NCBI GenBank assembly: GCA_036365145.1
Contig: JAEOAD010000603.1
Location: forward strand, 496,001-560,000
Reading direction: 5' to 3'
Source of the DNA: Orientallactaga sibirica
Lineage: Eukaryota; Chordata; Mammalia; Rodentia; Dipodidae
DNA: 64,000 bases
In this document: positions 23,136-34,767 of the stretch, one piece after another
Numbering within the stretch: the first letter of the stretch is position 1
How the letters are laid out: each line of letters opens with the position of its first letter
Notes under the pieces: generated by a model
Database searches by the model: none
Seen by the model: only the letters and a program-made list of their open reading frames with translations
What the model was told of the DNA's origin: nothing
Program-made: the position numbers and the translations under genes

Positions 23136-24395
23136 ATGAAATAGAACTTGTATGAAACATATTTCTAAATAGATGGATTCTGTAAGTTTTTTTTTTTTTT
23201 TCATTTAAATCTCACAAGTGTTCAGCAACATCTTACTCTGTGAGCTATGGAAATAAAGACACTGAAGCATGGTGAGGACTTGATCCTAGGTATTTAAATA
23301 CATCTCCTTATTTTTAATTTATCAAATGTTTATTTATGGGGACTGTATTTTCAGCACTCACACTAAAAATATTCTGACTTCACAGTGAGAAGAAAAACTC
23401 ATGGTGGTCAATTCTGATGAGCAGATGGAACCCAAATTGGCTAACAAAAGTGAATATATACTTAAAAATCAGAGAAATACCATGATTATGATACAGACAA
23501 GACATTTGATATGAAGAATATAATAGAAAGGTAGCCTTATTTTAAACTGGATTGCCAAAGCACAAGACTCCAAAATATAATGTGGATTTTCTTTTATTTG
23601 CTTTCTTACCTTCTTATTCTTATATTTTATTTACATTTGTTTTAGAATCTGATAATGAAAATAAGAACATGGCATATATGCTATATGTGAAAATCAGAAG
23701 TTTTACTGTGTTTTAAATAAAGATTCAGAGGAACTTGATAATATTATGACTTTGTTTCATAATATTCTCATGATCCAAATATTTGAAAAATAAATATCAT
23801 CTTATTAGAATCTTTCCTGTCCTAGTACACTTGTCTTTCTAAAGTCATTGTCCAATATCAGTAGTAGAATGTATTTTGCAAGTTTTAATGGATTTTGGTA
23901 CTTCATATTGAATATAAAATAAACTCATATTCCTTTTTTTATTGAAAAAAATATTTCTACTCATGAGGAACTTTCATATTAATCATAGGATAAGTGAATA
24001 TCATATTTGTGAGTTCTTACTTTTTGCATAAGGACATTTAGTATAAGAATAAATCTTTTTTCAGTTTTATAATGTTCACATACACTGAAGGGAGTATAGC
24101 TCTTCTATAATGTAATATTTTCTATGCAAAATTCTTATTGTTTTTCTTGGAAATATTAAAATTAAATGGCAAGTATAATTTTTAGAGTATTAGTAACTTT
24201 TATTCAGGAGCTAATGAAGTCTGTATCTAATAAAAACACTGTGGAATTTTTGTTCTCATTATAAATATAACAGTACAGACTAAGTACTCCTTTCTGGCTA
24301 AGTAGTTGAACTCTGTGATTATGAGTCAACATTCAGTAGAGAATTTTATTATGAAAATTCATGTATGAATTGCAACTCATAGAAATATCTAAATA
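23136..24395. other. Unique AT-rich DNA
   Basis: No repeat or exon recognised in about 1.26 kb. Confidence 0.45.
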
Positions 24396-24397
24396 AG

Positions 24398-24600
24398 TGC
24401 TGGAGAGATGGTTTAGTGGGTAAAGCATTTGTTGGCAAAGCCAAAGAACCCAGGTTCAATTCACCAGTGCCCATGCACAGCCAGATGCACAAGGTGGCAC
24501 ATGTGTCTAGAGTTCATTTTCAGTGGTTAGAAGCCCTGGTGCTCATTTTCTCATTCACTTTCTTTCTGTCAAATACATAAATAAGTTATTTTTAAAAGAA
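24398..24600 (+). mobile_element. DIP SINE
   Basis: Head GTGCTGGAGAGATGGTTTAG, B box GGTTCAATTC, body and A-rich tail. Confidence 0.9.
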
Positions 24601-24606
24601 ATATCT

Positions 24607-24760
24607 AAGCTGGGCATGGAGGTGCACGCCTTTAATCCCAGCACTTGGGAGGCAGAGGTAGGAGGATCACTATGATTTCGAGGCCACCCTGAGAATACAT
24701 AGTGAGTTCCAGGTCAGCCTTTTTGGGCATTTAGAGCAAGACTTTTTCAGTTTTATCTTG
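24607..24760 (+). mobile_element. B1 SINE
   Basis: AGCTGGGCATGGAGGTGCAC, TTTAATCCCAGCACTTGGGA, GAGTTCCAGGTCAGCC. The A-tail has been replaced by a microsatellite. Confidence 0.92.
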
Positions 24761-24770
24761 AAAAACTATA

Positions 24771-24772
24771 AT

Positions 24773-24846
<74 letters not shown>
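24771..24846. repeat. (AT)n(GT)n compound microsatellite
   Basis: An AT-alternating run followed directly by a GT run at the 3' end of the B1. Confidence 0.95.
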
Positions 24847-24849
<3 letters not shown>

Positions 24850-25735
24850 GAGTTTTGCTGTGTCACTACATTTTGCATACAACTAGCACTTCTTTATTTG
24901 TAAAAAGAAAAAAAAATAAGGTTGTTAATTATTGGATGGTTAGGGATGGTACAGAAGAAATTTGAAGAAAAATCCAGTCAAGGCACAATGTTTAAGATTC
25001 TAGGTGAACTCATAAAACTTGAGACTAAAATATAACTCTTATTTTAATAAGGACAATGTAAAAATACCAGAGATTCAGTCTAAAAATTAATGAAAAGTCT
25101 TTTCCTGAGTTTTGAAAGCTGTCTGCAAGTTTCATTTCTCCTGTGGGCATGTTTCCTATATTGTACATGACTGCATTGCCCCTGTCTTTCTGTAGTGTTT
25201 ACACTGAATACACCTCAGTCAAATGAGACCAGGGCTCACTGAATTCAAGTTATTACTTTGCTTAAAACTTTCTTCATATAGAGATAACTTCTAAGGTGCT
25301 GATGGATTTAAGCATATAACTTTCAAGGAATACAAATAATAGTGATAAAACACTTTTTGTAAATAAATATGATGAAAGACACCGTTTAAAAGAAAATTCT
25401 CTATGATACTTCCCTATGATACTTGAAGTCCACAAAAATATGTTTCTTTAGATAGGGTAGGGTGAGTAAAAAAAAATTACTAGAGAGATATATAGTTTAC
25501 CTTGCCTACAAAGTCTGTCCTTCATGTGTCCCCTGAAGAGTCAGGGGATGAGAAGAAACCTCCAAATCAATTTCAGGTATCATACTGGAGGGGATTTGGG
25601 CCGTTTCCAAACTATAGACCCAGGGAACACAGCCCACTGAGGATACCATTATCCAGCCTTGCACCAGAGCATTCACAGGATAAAGGCCAGAATAAACTAG
25701 GGAAAATGTTTTAATTGAGGTGGCTGCATGGACAT
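24850..25735. other. Mostly unique DNA with a small less AT-rich ORF
   Basis: A 70-codon frame at 25502-25714 (plus) begins MPTKSVLHVSPEESGDEKKP and contains YWRGFGPFPNYRP. I do not recognise it. It lies in a locally less AT-rich patch, has no visible splice context, and is probably a chance frame or a pseudogene scrap. Confidence 0.35.
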
Positions 25736-25946
25736 TTATTTATTTTTATTTTTTAAATATATTCATTTTTGAGAGAGAGAGAGACAGAGAAATTGGTGTA
25801 CCAGTACTTTCAGCCTTCAGAAAATGAACTCCAGACACATGTGCCCCCTTGTGCACATGTGCAACATTGCATGCTTGCATCACTATGCATCTGGTTGTGT
25901 GGGACCTGGAGATTTGAACATGAGTCCTTAGGCTTCACAGGTACCT
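25736..25946 (-). mobile_element. DIP SINE, long subfamily, head-to-head with next copy
   Basis: Antisense tail, (GA)n, body with the long-subfamily insert (GCAACATTGCATGCTTGCAT), ending within the tRNA head at GGCTTCACAGGTA, where a plus-strand copy starts. Confidence 0.85.
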
Positions 25947-26099
25947 GCCTACAAAGCTTAATGACCTTGGTTCAATTACCCAATATCCACCTAAAGCCAG
26001 ATGCACAAAGTGGTACATGGGATTTAGAGTTTGTTTATAGTGGCAGGAGGCCCTGGTACACCCATTCTCTCTTTCTCTCTCTTTCTCTCTCTCTACTTC
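25947..26099 (+). mobile_element. DIP SINE, 5'-truncated, split by LTR
   Basis: Starts CCTGCCTACAAAGC, has B box GGTTCAATTAC and body through the (TC)n tract. Its 3' end (CTCTTTCTGTCC, AAATAAATAAAT) lies at 26456-26495 beyond the LTR. Confidence 0.85.
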
Positions 26100-26455
26100 T
26101 GTTGTAGTTTGAATATATGGCCCCCAATATATTCAGTGTTTTATTAGTTTATGGTTTGCATCTGCAGCCATCTTGCTGGAGGCAATGTCACTGGGCGGAT
26201 CTTAAGGTGTGGTGGTGGGTTTGAGATTCCATTATAAAGATATGCAAAGTGTGCCTAGCTGGAGCTCCTCAAGCGTGCTGTGCTGTGTAGCTGGTGGTTT
26301 TTCTCTCTCTTGCCTAGTCCTGTTATAACAAGCTGCTTCTCCTGCCATTATGGAACTTCCCCTGGATCTGTAAGCTTCAATAAATAATATCCCTTCCTCC
26401 ATAACTGTGCCTGGTCTGGAAGTTCATCTCAGAGAATTTGAAGCTGTCTGCTACA
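26100..26455 (+). mobile_element. Solo MaLR-type LTR inside a DIP SINE
   Basis: Runs from TGTTGTAGTTTGAATAT to GCTGTCTGCTACA. Contains CCATTATGGAACTTCCCC and a CAATAAATAAT polyadenylation-type signal. It is the same family as 59233-59591. The possible 5-bp duplication (ACTTC / ATCTC) differs by two transitions. Confidence 0.82.
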
Positions 26456-26495
26456 ATCTCTTTCTGTCCATCTCTCTCAAATAAATAAATACATT

Positions 26496-26684
26496 TAAAA
26501 ATTTATTTCCTTTATTTATTATTTATTTGAGAAGGGGGGAGGAGAATGGGTGGACCAGGGTCTCCAGCCACTGCAAATGAGTTCCAGACACTTGTACCAC
26601 CTTGTGCATTTGGCTTACTTGGGTCCTGGAGAATTGAACCTTGCAGGCAAGTGCCTTAACCACTAAGGCATCTCTCCAGCCCAA
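26496..26684 (-). mobile_element. DIP SINE
   Basis: Antisense tail, GGACCAGGGTCTCCAGCCAC, head ending GCATCTCTCCAGCCC. It lacks the (GA)n tract. Confidence 0.9.
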
Positions 26685-26689
26685 TAAAA

Positions 26690-27234
26690 TATTTTTTAAA
26701 ATAATTTAAAAGCTGAGAACAAAGGAGGTATAATACTGCTATGAGTTAGCTGTCAGAATCTTAAAAGAAGAGAAATATTTGCATTTGTGTGCTTCTTAAA
26801 TAATGAACATGCTATTTGGGTTTTGTGATGAGGCCTACCTACTAGCTTTCCTTTTCAGGACACAAGCACGAATTTTGAATTGCACATTTGGTTCAAAGCA
26901 ACATTTCTGGTGAACTTGTGCCCAAGGGTATATTAGAATTTTAATTTTAAATGATTTAATTTGGTGGATCAGGACAGAGGGAAATCAAGAAGTAACACAA
27001 AATTTAAAGCACAGATTTTTTTATATGAAAAGTTATTTGTTTAAAATAAGGAAATATGGTGCAAAGATATATATTTAGAAAGTTGCTAAATGATATTACA
27101 TATGAAGAACACAAAAAAACCTCAAATAAATGTATGTTTAAATAGTTGTGTGACATGCCTGCCTTATGGATATTGAGTTGTTCCAGTGCTGTTATTGGAA
27201 GATATTTTCCTGTCCTAGTTAAATTTTTTTCTCG
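26690..27234. other. Unique AT-rich DNA
   Basis: Nothing recognised. Confidence 0.4.
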
Positions 27235-27610
27235 TGTCTTTGCAATGAACCATTTGACTAATGTTGATCTATTTTAGGGTATTTGATCCAGCTCCATTGA
27301 TTTATTTGCATCATTACCAGACTTGTCTTGAGTACTGACACATTATAGAAGTTTGCAAATCAAAGGTTAGTTATTTCAACTTCAGTCTTCTTTCAAGACA
27401 GTTTAACTATCTTAGTCTTTGCAAGTAATTTAAAATAGTATTGTCAAATTCTTGACAAAAATTGTATTGGATTTTTGACTATGATTACATATAATCTCTA
27501 GATCAATTCTTGAATAATTGGTATTTTAACAGTGGTTTATATTTACTTTCCTAAATATCTTTAAATGCTGTCAACAATATTTATTTCATTTTAATATATA
27601 GACTTGGTAT
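27235..27610 (-). mobile_element. Ancient L1 ORF2 debris
   Basis: The antisense block order (GTTAGTTATTTCAACTTCAG, CTTTCAAGACAGTTTAACTA, AATCTCTAGATCAATTC) corresponds to the region after the RT catalytic core in L1. Confidence 0.6.
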
Positions 27611-27882
27611 TTATTTTGGTTAAATTTACTCATTAGCATTATTTTAATTTTTATTAATTATATACCTTACTGTTTGAACAAATTACTTCTTGGCCGTATT
27701 CACCTTGGGTTATACTCCTATGGGCACTCCTTAGTGGGGTTATTGGTATTCACTGTGGGATCATGAATACATCAGTCAATCTTAGGGGTAGAAGTGCAAT
27801 GCCTCAGGATACTTCTTCCCACCCTGTAGCTCTATTGCCCATGTTTCCTTTGACTTCTTTGACATTTCATTATTATACTCTA

Positions 27883-28086
27883 TTTTATTTGTTTATTTGA
27901 GAGAGAGAGAGAGAGAGAGAGAGAAGAGAATGAGAATGAACACTCCAGTATCTCTTGAGGCTGCAAATAAACTCCAGATTCATGGGCCATTTGTTCATCT
28001 GGCTTTATGTGGGTACTGGAGAATGGAACTCAGGCCATCAGGCTTTGCAAACAAACTCCTTAACTGTTGAGCCACCTCTCCATCCC
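27883..28086 (-). mobile_element. DIP SINE
   Basis: ATTTGTTTATTTGAGAGA tail, (GA)n at 27899-27924, head ending GCCACCTCTCCATCCC. Confidence 0.9.
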
Positions 28087-28139
28087 TTATTATTATACTC
28101 TTAATATAAGTATTATCTCTAATGAGATCTCTGATGAGC

Positions 28140-28800
28140 CTCCTCCCTACTCACTGTCTTTCACAGAGCTGGAAAGTGCTATGCAGGCTTCCAAGGAAGA
28201 AAAGTCTCAGCAGTCTTAACCAGAATTGGGCCCTACAAAATAAACAACTGCCCAGTCACACAATATGTGCCTCCTACAGCAATAGGACATTTCTGTTATG
28301 AGGGTAACTGATTGTTTCTCATTGGATTTGAGGCCTACTCCATGAAAGGGAATTCATACCTGTTGTAAAAACCTAGTCAAAAGTATATGACTGTGAAGGT
28401 CATAAGTCCTAGGGGGAAACTACTAGAGTTGTTTCATCAAATGGATGTATTATGTCTACCAAATTTCCTTCTAAATATTTATGTTTATGCTCATATTACT
28501 AGTGCTGCTTTCACTTTTAATAAAATGGCTGGGACTACTGAGGAGACTCAAACATCAGTGAGCTGAAAAGTGACACTTGACACAAAATGACACATCTCTA
28601 TCACACCCTCCAAGGCTCAAGGACCATTACAGAAAAGGAAGCAGAAGGAATGTAAGAGACACAGTGCTTTGGAACTCTGAAATCTGGACACATAGTAGAA
28701 GTTGCATCCATGACCTCACAGCAGGTGTCATTATTTGCACAAGATGTTCATTATATTTGGCCCCAAAACATGCTATCATGGTGAAGAAAGAAAAAAAAAA
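28140..28800 (+). mobile_element. L1 3' UTR fragment (type B) with A-tail
   Basis: CACACCCTCCAAGGCTCAAG and the sequence around it match the reverse complement of 52.25-52.3 kb. It ends in an A-rich tail at 28782-28801. Confidence 0.82.
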
Positions 28801-28811
28801 AAATAGCATCA

Positions 28812-29008
28812 GGGTCTGGAGAGATAGCTTAGTGGTTAAGGCATTTGCCTGTGAAGCCTAAGGACCCCGGTTCAATTCTCCAGGTCCCACGTAACCCAGA
28901 GGCACATGGTGGTGCATGCGTCTGGAGTTCATTTGCAGTGGCTAGAGGCCCTGGTGTGCCCATTCTCACACACTCTCTCTCTTTCTCTCCCCCTCTCGCT
29001 GTCTCTAA

Positions 29009-29051
<43 letters not shown>

Positions 29052-29100
29052 AAATAAAATCTTAAAAAAAAGTGTCATAATGAAGATGACAGTTTAAAAA
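28812..29100 (+). mobile_element. DIP SINE with apparent 3' transduction
   Basis: The SINE has head GTCTGGAGAGATAGCTTAG and a (TAAA)n tail to about 29070. It is followed by a unique stretch (AGTGTCATAATGAAGATGAC) and a second A-run before the flanking repeat. AATAGCATCA is at 28802-28811 and again at 29101-29110, so both tails lie inside one duplication. Confidence 0.8.
29000..29053. repeat. (TAAA)n microsatellite
   Basis: About 12 units in the A-tail of the preceding SINE. Confidence 0.95.
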
Positions 29101-29242
29101 AATAGCATCAAAATAGAAGAGGTCTATTTGGAAAGAAGAAAGGGTTCAATTGAAAGGGGATGGAGAAGAGGGTAAAAGCAAATAATGGTAGGGGTATTAT
29201 GTTCAAAATATGTCATGTATATCTATAAAAATTATCAATAAT

Positions 29243-29490
29243 GGGCTAGAGAGATGGCTTAGTGGTTAAGTGCTTGCCTATGGAGCCTAAGGACCCTGGT
29301 TCGAGGCTCGATTCCCCAGTACCCATGTAAGCCAGATGCACAAGGGGGTGCATGCATCTGGAGTTCATTTGCAGTGGCTGGAGGCCCTGGCACGCCCATT
29401 ATCTCCCTCCCTCCCTCTCTCTCTCTCTCTCTCCCTCTCTCCCTCCCTTCTCTATCTGTCACTCTCAAATAAATAAAAATAAAAAAATCA
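29243..29490 (+). mobile_element. DIP SINE
   Basis: GGGCTAGAGAGATGGCTTAG, GGTTCGAGGCTCGATTCCCC (a partly duplicated B box as at 5412), (CCCT)/(CT)n and A-tail. Confidence 0.93.
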
Positions 29491-29560
29491 ATAATAAGTT
29501 TAAATAGCTAAAATAATTATCGTGTGCTTGAATTTAAGTCTACTATGTTGATATGTTGAG

Positions 29561-29562
<2 letters not shown>

Positions 29563-29593
<31 letters not shown>
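29563..29593. repeat. (CA)n microsatellite
   Basis: About 15 CA units at the tail end of the following minus-strand SINE. Confidence 0.95.
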
Positions 29594-29595
<2 letters not shown>

Positions 29596-29772
29596 AATTT
29601 ATTTGAGAGAGAAAAAGAAAGAAGTACATAGAGAGAAAAAATGGGCATGCCAGGGCCTCTAGCCACTGCAGGCAGTCTCCAGACTTTGTGCATCTGGTTT
29701 ACGTGGGTACTGGGAATCAAACCTGGGTCCTTGATTTAGCAGGCTTAACACTTAAGCCACTCTCCAGACCCA
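29594..29772 (-). mobile_element. DIP SINE
   Basis: AAATTTATTTGAGAGAG, GCCAGGGCCTCTAGCCACTG, head ending GCCACTCTCCAGACCC. Confidence 0.9.
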
Positions 29773-31480
29773 CGTTTTTCCTTTTTATACATTATTATTC
29801 AGCTATTTTCCTTGTATCTTTTTTGGATGTGTTTTGAATATAATTTATAGTATTACTTTTTCTTACTTGTATTTTATTTATTTCACCTTATGTTTTGTAG
29901 GGGTTATTCATTAGTTAATAAAGTATGTGTAATTTATCCCAGATTACAAGAAAATTTTCCTAATTCTGGGACAATTTAATAAATTTTATATAATGTATTG
30001 CAGTTATTACATATTTATTTTTGATATTTTATAAAAGGTTTTTATTGCTTTACTTTAATGTCTATTTTTCTTGAAGGAGGAAAACTTTATGGTTAAATAC
30101 TAGAGAAATAATGTCAAAGGCTTGTGATATTTGTTGATAAAGTCACTTTTCTTAAGTTTTCATCTTTTCTCATAACAGTTTCTATCTAATTTGTTTTCTT
30201 TACTTTTCAAATATTTTTACATGATTTTGGTGGAGATGAATACTTTCTTGTTTTTATTCTCTGTAAGTGATTTCATGATAAATAAATAAATATATTAAAC
30301 CAATAAAATTGATACAAATAAGAAAAAAATATTGTTTTGTATGCTTCTCAGAAATGGGCACTGTCTGTAAGGAACAGAAAATGATGGAATTATAGAAATT
30401 AGGTTTTTAAAACAAATTAATACTTGTGTCTTTCAAATTAAATATTACAATTTTTAATAAAATTCAAATGTATATAATGATATATCTATGAAGTTGTACC
30501 TTGAAACTTTATTTTAAAATATAAAAATGGAATAACTTCAATATTTTTAATGCATAACAATATACACATATAATAATGAAATAATACTTAGATATTAAAA
30601 TTTAAGTTATACAATACATTTTATAGTTGAAAACCTGCTACAAAGCCAGCAGTATATAATACATAATATTTTAAATTTACATGTGTTTTTAATTGGATAG
30701 AAAAACAGAGACATATGTCAAATTTTCATTTTCATAGTGGCATTATTTCTTTTGTGTTTTCTTCTCTCCAAATATTCTACCCTGAATTTCAATTAGACAG
30801 ATTTTCTATAATATCCATTGAAAAAAAATTATCAAGAACAGGAATTACTACATATACTGAGGATGGAAAACAACCAAGTTTTCCTACTGACCTTTGAAGC
30901 TACATTGGTCTCTAGGGAGCCTCCATGTCTATCTTGCCTCAGGGGCCAACAAAGGAACCATTTAATTTGTGATCCCTACCTTCCCTCTTTCCTGCCTAAT
31001 GAGCTGTGGCAAATGGAGAAAATTTAAGCTGTGAAAGACATAGCAGCTACACAATATAATCCTAAATAAAAAAAGCCAAATATAACTGGAAATGCCATTA
31101 CATTTTATAGGACTAATGAAAAGGATGGCATGCTGGTTTTCAAAATATTTTGAAGTATTTTTATGTTACCCAGAATATGTTATGATTCTTTTTACTAGAA
31201 AATTGGGAACTCAAATTGTTAACTTGGTGCCCAGAAATGAATTATTTTAGCCTGAGTGGCTTGACCTGTCAGGAAAATGGTAATGAATACAAGAGTATAT
31301 TTCCAATATACTTCCATTTTTATTTTTATCCATGTAAGGAATGGACTACTGTGCATATTACAGTCAGTCATTTAGTATAATTGAAAATTAGAATTTAGAT
31401 CCTTTGACAATAAGATTATTGTCAACTCTAATTTCTTGGCGAAATAAGACCCAGAAAAGGACTTATGCTTAAAAATGGCT
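29773..31480. other. Unique AT-rich DNA
   Basis: About 1.7 kb without a repeat I recognise. Frames at 30715-31027 are short, overlap each other and have no domain. Confidence 0.45.
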
Positions 31481-31484
31481 GAAA

Positions 31485-31549
31485 GAGGGCTGTAGAGATG
31501 GCTTAGCGGTTAAGGTACCTGCCTGCAAAGCCTAAGAATACCTGTTCAA
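31485..31549 (+). mobile_element. DIP SINE split by L1, head
   Basis: GGGCTGTAGAGATGGCTTAG through CTGTTCAA, then the L1 insertion. The body resumes at 32270. Confidence 0.9.
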
Positions 31550-32253
31550 CTGCTCTTGATTTCCTAATAGATCCACTCAGTTGAATGGAAATCATTGCTG
31601 GAACTGGGAAATAAGTCAAAACCATGTACAAAAATGAGCTCAGTCTCCAAGATCAAGACACCACCAAATGTGGGCAAGAAGAGGGCCTACACATATAAAA
31701 TTCCCTCTAAAATATCTAGCCATCCCATCTATCTAGTACTAACTTCTCTCTCCATTGGAGAATTTGTTTATCTTTTTCAGATGGACAATGAACCTGAAGG
31801 GAGGACCAGCCAATCACACCTCACCAGGGCCCCAGGTGAAACCATAAGTAATGCAAGGGAAGGGCAAGATTACAGCATTCTTGGTGATCACAACACCAGA
31901 AAAAGGCTGAAGGAGATAAACACAGAGAACATCCAACTCCTACTAAGCCAGATATCCAGAGACACAGAGGCTCCCAAAACATTATCACTGAAGTAGATGT
32001 GGCTCAGGGAAATTTGTGGAAGATGGGGCGGGAAGAATGTTAGAGCCACAAACTGGGGCATTATGCATAGAAACGTGGCCTATCCCCCATAACTCTTGAC
32101 TACCCCCACAATGCATGACCCACATTCCCCATTGATGAGGGTCCCTTTGGAAGAGGGAGGACAGGGAGGAGGATAATGGAGTCACCATTATGAATGTAGA
32201 ATTAGAATAATATAAATATAAAATAAATTATTAAAAAGAAAAAAAAAAAAAAA
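31550..32253 (+). mobile_element. L1 3' end insertion (type A) with 16-bp TSD
   Basis: A 5'-truncated L1 with only 3' UTR left. It contains AATAGATCCACTCAGTTGAA, the CTTTTTCAGATGGACAATGA block shared with 12050, and a long A-tail. AAGAATACCTGTTCAA is at 31534-31549 and 32254-32269. The 133-codon frame at 31595-31996 lies in this 3' UTR and is not a gene. Confidence 0.95.
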
Positions 32254-32269
32254 AAGAATACCTGTTCAA

Positions 32270-32458
32270 TTCTCTAGGTCCCACATTAAGTCAGATGCAA
32301 AAGTGACTCAAGCGTGCAATGTCGCACAAATGTGCACAAGGGGGTCCACGCGTCTGGAGTTCATTCACAGCGACTGAGAGGTCACTGGTGCACCCAATCT
32401 TTTCTCTCTCTCTCTCTCTGTTTCTTTCTCTGTCTCTTTCAAATTAAAAAAAAAATAG
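32270..32458 (+). mobile_element. DIP SINE split by L1, body (long subfamily)
   Basis: TTCTCTAGGTCCC continues the B box. The insert CAAGCGTGCAATGTCGCACA marks the long subfamily; (TC)n and A-tail follow. Confidence 0.9.
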
Positions 32459-32626
32459 CTAAGAGAGCTGCCACAATTCTTATCTTAATATATTTGATAA
32501 TTTGTAATAAAAATTACTTATTGTCCAGTAGCAGAAAGAGTATGATCCAATTACTACTTAATTAATGATATTACTTCTTTACATATGAGGAACAAATTAA
32601 AAACATTTATTAAAACTGAAGAGTAG

Positions 32627-32878
32627 GGCTGGGGAGACAGCTCAGCTGTCAGAGGCATGTGCATGTAAAGCCTGCTGTCACAGATTTGATTCTACAGTAC
32701 CCAGGTAAATCCAGATCCTCAAAGTGGCACATGCATGTGGAGTTCATTTGAAGTGGCAAGAGGCCCTGGTGTGCCTTGTACTCTCTTCGGTGCTTTCTAT
32801 CTCTCTCTCCCTTCCTTCCTGGCTCTGTCGCTGTCTCTCTCTCTCTCTCTCTCTCTCAAATAACTAAATAATTTTAAA
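32627..32878 (+). mobile_element. DIP SINE, variant head
   Basis: GGGCTGGGGAGACAGCTCAG head, closer to B2-like A box; body AAATCCAGATCCTCAAAGTG and a long (CT)n. Confidence 0.88.
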
Positions 32879-32959
32879 AGTGAAGAGGAGGTGATTGAAA
32901 AAAATATGAATGTGTATATATACATATAGCATCACTTAACATTGTACTGTGACCACTGC

Positions 32960-33116
32960 TTACAGCAGTGCCTCCACTGCCTCCAGCCACTGAAAATGAA
33001 CTCTAGACACATGAACCACTATGTTCATCTGGTCTACATGGGTTCTGGGAAGTCAAACCTAGGTCGTTAGGCTTTACAGGTAAGTGCCTTAACCACTATG
33101 CCATCTCTCCAGCCTA
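32960..33116 (-). mobile_element. DIP SINE, tail-less
   Basis: CTCCAGCCACTGAAAATGAAC to GCCATCTCTCCAGCC. The left (tail) end is missing. Confidence 0.85.
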
Positions 33117-33900
33117 TAAATCATATTTTCATATTTTCAATTGATAAGCAATATTTGTTTATTCTTCTCCCAATTTTCTTACTCACTGATGGACTGTTGA
33201 TAAACCAATTATTATTGTCTCAAAATAGCATAATATATCATATGGATAATAAATTTTAAGAATATGTTTTATGAAATTATGAGTGTCAGGGTTATACCAT
33301 CAGGTTGTGACTATCCTGGCAGTAATGAACATGTTCTAAAGAGAAACATGGGCCTCTTCCTTTAGCTATGAGATTATTAAAACAATAGATTCCAAGAATT
33401 TCCCAATGTTTTTTACTCTGGAAGAAGGGAAAGGCTTGATTGCTGTTGTCAGTCAGATAGGAACCTTGTCATGCAAAAAGAGATTTCACACAGTATTGAC
33501 AATTTACAGAAGGAACTATAACTGAGACAATGATGAGTCAGTGAATAGGACTGCTTAGTTATTCAGACCTCTTGCCCTCTATTTTACCATTAAGTCTGAA
33601 GTTTTTTTGTGACTTTGAAACTCTGGTTAAATAGGATTATCACATATGAGATACACTTAGGCCTAAAATGATAAGTTCTTTCCATTTCCTCTTATTCAAT
33701 GTTTTCTGAGCCTTGGAGGATGTGTTATATATTTCCTTTATTGCTGAGCTCTTGGAAGTCTCTAATTTTTTTTTCTTTGATGAGTTTTGAATCTCTTCAG
33801 TGTCTACCATCTTCCTGGAGGTGGCTCTCAAGCTGGTCATGAGTACAGTACACCACTTACTCTATAGTGTTTCCTGGGTTTCTTTTGTTGTTGTTGTTGT
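33117..33900. other. Mostly unique DNA
   Basis: A 66-codon minus-strand frame at 33640-33840 is Lys/Ser-rich and may be LINE ORF1 debris. A (TTG)n run lies at 33883-33905. Confidence 0.35.
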
Positions 33901-33905
33901 TGTTG

Positions 33906-34048
33906 CTTTTCTAAGGTAGGGTCTCACTCTAGCCCAGGCTGACCTAGAATTCAGTATGTAGTCTCAAGGTAGCCTCATACTCTCAACTATCCTCCTACCT
34001 CTGCCTCCTGAGTGCTGGGATTAAAGGTGTGTGCCACCACACCTGGCT
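33906..34048 (-). mobile_element. B1 SINE
   Basis: GGTAGGGTCTCACTCTAGCC, TGCCTCCTGAGTGCTGGGAT, TGTGTGCCACCACACCTGGC. Confidence 0.95.
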
Positions 34049-34297
34049 CCCGGTTATTTTTATTGGTACCATTTAGAGGGAAAGCCTGCCATATGGGCTA
34101 TCCTACAATTTGAAACCTTCTAAATATATTTTCCTTGACTAAAGAAATATTTTCTTAATATATGTATGAAATACTCTTGTATATGAGAAAATGAGTCTGC
34201 TTATGGGTACTAACACTGTTCCCTGTTTGTGAGAGGTTCAGAGTTTTGAATTTTTCACCAATAAGAAATTATTATCCTAATGAGCCCAAAATTGTAT

Positions 34298-34612
34298 AGC
34301 AGTTACCTTCCTGTTGCCGGGACAAAATACCCAAATAGAAATAGCTTATGACAGGAAAGGGCTGATTTCAGGCTTACAGTTTTGAGGGAAAATTTTGATG
34401 GGAATGCATGGTAGAGCAGGAAACTGGCTCAGATCTTGTCACAAGTACTAGGAGGGAGCAGAAAGAGAAATCTTATTTTCATCACCCAGTAGACTAGACT
34501 AATAAACCTTAAAGATGGCTCCAGTGAAACACTTCCTCCAGCAAGTTTCCATGTGCTAAAGGTTCTAGGAGCAGGGCATTGAGTATGAGGTTTAGTCACA
34601 AACATGAAACTA
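34298..34612 (-). mobile_element. Relic MaLR-type LTR, tentative
   Basis: Antisense LTR-like blocks: CTTCCTGTTGCCGGGACAAA, CACTTCCTCCAGCAAGTTTC, and CTAAAGGTTCTAGGAGC then GAGGTTTAGTCACAAACATG. This is the order expected of an ORR1-class LTR read backwards. Confidence 0.5.
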
Positions 34613-34762
34613 TGGGTCATACTTTACATTAAAACAACAACAGATTTTCACTTTTCCTCAAATGTAGAAGGCAAATCAATATGTAAGGAACTTCTTGTAG
34701 TTCTGTGTAGCAATACTAATTGTAGCTTCAAAATAGCAGATTATTTTTACTTATCTATGTAT

Positions 34763-34767
34763 ATTCA
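34763..34767. repeat. 5-bp target duplication, left copy
   Basis: ATTCA here and at 36564-36568 flank the MaLR, the size expected for this class. Confidence 0.8.

Noticed and set aside
31595..31996. 133-codon plus-strand frame
   Set aside because: Lies wholly in an L1 3' UTR fragment bounded by a 16-bp target duplication.
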